In this document: piece by piece, positions 61,039-64,000 of the stretch
Numbering within the stretch: position 1 is the first letter of the stretch
Layout of the letters: the number at the start of each line of letters is the position of its first letter
Assembly: GCA_949775045.1 (NCBI GenBank)
Contig: OX459105.1
Location: 14,344,727 to 14,408,726 of the forward strand
Length of the DNA: 64,000 bases
Source: Metridium senile
Lineage: Eukaryota > Cnidaria > Anthozoa > Actiniaria > Metridiidae
Direction: 5' to 3'
The notes under the pieces: model-generated
What the model saw: the letters and a program-made list of their open reading frames with translations, nothing else
Database searches by the model: none
What the model was told of the DNA's origin: nothing
Translations under genes and position numbers: made by a program

Positions 61039-63828
61039 ATGTCTCCCTTGATTGCTTTGCTGTTGTACCAACTTTGTTTCTACAAAAGTTCGGGTAAGTA
61101 GCATTGATATATGGATCCTTTCTTGATGTTACTGTAATAGTCTATATATATAATAAACTGCAAAGTCAATATTTAAGTTTTAACAAGAGAGCATAAATAT
61201 GTCCTTACTTGGTTTCAATTCTTAAATTTTACTTGGGCACCAAAGACCGGGATTTTAGTCATTTTACACAAAGGATTGTTGGACGCAAAAAATTATCTAA
61301 AACACTAAAATGGTCCAGGGACTATCCACAATATTTTAATCCGTCTTTTGGTATATACATTTCTTTGATGTAAATGATTACTAACTCCTCAAAATATAGT
61401 CTGTTTAAGGTATAAAACAAAGTATTAAATTTAGAAGTAGATTTAAAGTGGATTGATTATATATATTTCCTTGTAAAATATGATAGCATACTAGTTCCAT
61501 CTAGATTTAAATGATTTTCCTCAACCTATGTTGACAACAAAACGGGTTTTTAGTTGTCATGGATGCACCTCGACACTATAAATAGTTATTCTTTGAATTA
61601 CTGTTTTTAATGCATACTAAATAAAGCCGGTGCCTCTATTAACGTTAACAGCAGGCTACAACATAATTACAAGCGTAAGTGATCAATTGTGTTCAGTTAG
61701 CTCGCCCATATCTCATCAAAATCTCACCTTGATATACATGGTATTTATCCAACTTGTTTTAATTGTTTTGTATCAGCGTCATTTTCAAAAGATCAACTAC
61801 ATGAATAAATCCTATGTATAGAGTATACCTCGTTTATATTGAGTAAAACTATTTCGAATCGATTAATTCTCGGATGATAGAAATTTTTATTTTAATAATT
61901 TATGAGGCAATTTATAAAAGACATTGGGTCAAAACTTTTATTTTCGCGACGCATCCAACAACGTTGTGCAATAAGGCGTGAATGAATGTGGAGCACAGGC
62001 TTCCCACACTATCAATTTGTGGTTTTGGGCTTCCTGTGGCATTTAACGGCTCTTTCGAAGTTCAATATGGATAACGTTCAAATATGGTCCCGCTTGAAAT
62101 CTCGATCTTCTTTAGTCAGTAATATCATTTTTTTTTTTCGATAATAAAAGATTATGAGTTTATGAACGTTTCTGTGTGGTTTTCTTGGGTTTTGGTGGCC
62201 ATTTAAGGAGGTTTTGAGGATGGCGAATTTCATCGGTCATCGGCGTGTCTAAAGAAGAGATTTCAAACGGGGCCATATTTGAACGTTATCCATATTGAAC
62301 TTCGAAAGAGCTAGTGTGGAAAGCCTGTGTGTGGAGTTAATTTATACAGATCGGTGTTAATTAATTATGCAGCGAGAATAATTTTGTAGTTTTAATAATG
62401 ATTATCACAACATTATATCAATATTTTTTTGTTGATGTTTAATTTATTTTTAGTTTTATAGTCAAACGGTGATCACATTAGAGTTTAATTAAAATATATT
62501 GATATGAATTATAATTGTCATAATGATTTCAACAATCATAATCAACATTATATAGTTAAAATATAATCAGAACCGTTTCAGAATCGTAATCATAATCATA
62601 TCGTAACCACCGCTAATGATCGTAATCATAAAATTGAGCACAGTACTATATTCATACCTGTCATATAGTTAACTTAGCCTGTGTACAAGTTTCTCCCCGT
62701 AAGGGGGGGGGGGGGGGGGATGTACACAGGCTGTCGTTAACTATGAAAATAATCATAACACTTTTACCATGGTCGATTCTAGCAGCTGACAGCTGTTCTA
62801 AGAACATAGTGTTATCAGACGAAATGCATGGTAAAGCCCTGGTCAACCATACCTTTCAAACCATGTCAGTCATCGACAATGATGGTAGTCAACTCTATTG
62901 TTTCATGGACGATCGCTGCATCTCGTACAACTTTTACCAACAACTAGAGATCTGTAATCTGAGTAGCTCGGACCACATCATGCACCCTGATCACTTGGTG
63001 AAAACACCCAATGCTCTCTACTACAGAGTAAAGGTAATGTCAGATATATGATGATTATTGTAAGGTTGTATGTCAATTGAATGACCATAAAAACAAAGGC
63101 TATTGACGTTTCAAGTTTTAGCCCTTTCAAAAGTTCAATTTAATTCAATTTCTATTAACACACTATTTCTCAAATAATTTTGTAATATCAACATCGTAGC
63201 CAAGTATCTTTAAATAATTGAATAAACATTGCCGAACTTCCTTTTTCAAGCAAAATTTTGACGAAGATCTTAATGAAACTGGGATTTGATTCCACAATCT
63301 TACACATGCAGTACACTAGTCCCTTACAAGTCCCTTCCACAGTTCCCTGCGTCATTTGGAAAGGCATAGTCGGGCCTTTGCATCGAAGCGAGACGAATGT
63401 TGATTATTGCAAGCACAATGTTCATTTCGCTTCGATGCAAAGGCCCGTATGGGGCTGTATGTTTTACCAAAACCATAGTCGTTGTTAATTAGAGCTAGCT
63501 GTATTCATTTCAGTCGTGCAATCGCCGTAATAATTAATAGCATACGGGTACTTTCGGAAATAATAATTAGAAATAATGACCTGAATAATAACGATATAAT
63601 AATGATGGCAGTAGAGATGATAATGATGATGAATATACTAATATAATAATTATAAATAGTATATATGATGATTATGATAAACTTTAAGTAGAAATAATGT
63701 TTTTTGTACAATTTCCATGCAGAACAATTGTGATTGCATAAGTGGAAATGTGGCGTCTTGTACTGTAAAGGGCGGTACCCATCAATGTTACTGTAAACCT
63801 GGGTTTACCGGGAAACAATGTGAGACAA
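61039..63828 (+). CDS. Secreted or surface PAN/Apple + EGF protein, 5' part (continues beyond the window)
   Basis: Exon 1 (61039-61093) encodes a signal peptide MSPLIALLLYQLCFYKSS and ends in phase 1 at gtaagt. Exon 2 (62783-63033) opens after ttctag with AADSCSKNIV and is a PAN/Apple-type module: HGKALVNHTFQTM, YCFMDDRCISYNFYQQ, ICNLSSSDH, then YYRVK, with the expected Cys spacing. Exon 3 (63723-63828) is an EGF-like domain: NCDCISGNVASCTVKGG and CYCKPGFTGKQCE, leaving in phase 1 at gtaagt. Later exons are outside the window. PAN modules bind proteins or carbohydrates; cnidarian PAN-EGF proteins often continue into further adhesive domains. Confidence 0.82.
61973..62328. mobile_element. Inverted-repeat element in the first intron of the PAN-EGF gene
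   Basis: acaggcttcccacac and ctctttcgaagttcaatatgg at the left pair with ccatattgaacttcgaaag and gtgtggaaagcctgt at the right; inner aaatctcgatcttctttag pairs with ctaaagaagagatttcaaa. Confidence 0.8.
62664..62740. repeat. Small hairpin with a G18 tract
   Basis: atagttaacttagcctgtgtac pairs with gtacacaggctgtcgttaactat around aagtttctccccgtaa and a run of about 18 G. It ends three bases before a chance ATG that is upstream of the real exon 2 acceptor. Confidence 0.75.
63330..63455. repeat. Hairpin repeat shared with 27478-27585
   Basis: gggcctttgcatcgaagcga pairs with tcgcttcgatgcaaaggccc; the flank acagttccctgcgtcat also matches the copy at about 27450. Non-coding. Confidence 0.75.
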
Positions 63829-64000
63829 GTAAGTCCAAAACCTAACACGTGTCTTTAATCTATCTTTTATTGTAATTATCAATTCTTAATTTTTTGTAAA
63901 TTTCTCAGAGCCTAGAGCAGTCCTGGATAGGCGTTATATAAATTATTATTGTTATTATTATCGATTTCCAAGTACCATTTTTACAAATATAATTAAAAAC

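Noticed and set aside
62743..62782. ATG at 62743 as the start of the PAN protein
   Set aside because: The frame opens in front of a good acceptor (ttctag at 62777-62782) and exon 1 with a proper signal peptide at 61039 joins in phase, so this ATG is intronic.

Overview
The window is animal nuclear DNA: AT-rich, intron-dense, and crowded with short inverted-repeat transposons (MITEs) and satellites. The gene content points to a cnidarian, most likely an anthozoan such as a sea anemone: ShKT domains, ApeC (apextrin C-terminal) domains, F5/8-type-C domains and an expanded-type Mab-21 protein. That placement is inference from domain content. Most genes are split into small exons, so I assembled them by hand from splice sites and reading phase; every model below closes in frame.

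Layout. (1) 1-2507: a 1.3-kb palindrome and two MITEs. (2) 2508-19406, minus strand: a complete 14-exon CENP-C gene (predicted 1857 aa) with an N-terminal region containing a duplicated exon pair, a very long acidic/basic disordered exon built partly from coding minisatellites, the CENP-C nucleosome-binding motif and a C-terminal cupin split over four exons. Its introns hold satellites and MITEs. (3) 20377-21231, plus strand: an intronless-ORF steroid 5-alpha-reductase, head-to-head with CENP-C. (4) 23014-30008, minus strand: an 8-exon, 576-aa single-pass receptor with signal peptide, ApeC, CUB, transmembrane helix and a tyrosine-rich cytoplasmic tail. (5) 30694-56300: a segmental-duplication cluster. 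It contains two intact secreted ShKT + F5/8C genes (43862-48527 and 51734-55656), a third broken 3' end (30694), a spare signal-peptide exon (42360), a Mab-21 (cGAS-like) gene on the minus strand (33065-35143), and a 120-bp remnant of a second Mab-21 copy (49606). A 4.1-kb long-TIR transposon with a perfect 9-bp target duplication sits at 35482-39590. (6) 57151-60610: a TIR element into which a GC-rich 0.93-kb TIR element carrying a broken PHD finger has inserted. (7) 61039-63828 and beyond: the 5' part of a secreted PAN/Apple + EGF gene that runs off the window.

How the genes relate. CENP-C (centromere) and the reductase (lipid metabolism) are housekeeping neighbours that may share a divergent promoter. 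Regions 4, 5 and 7 encode secreted or surface recognition proteins plus a cGAS-like fold protein. This resembles an accessory, immune- or adhesion-type neighbourhood evolving by tandem duplication, but a shared pathway is not shown by the sequence.
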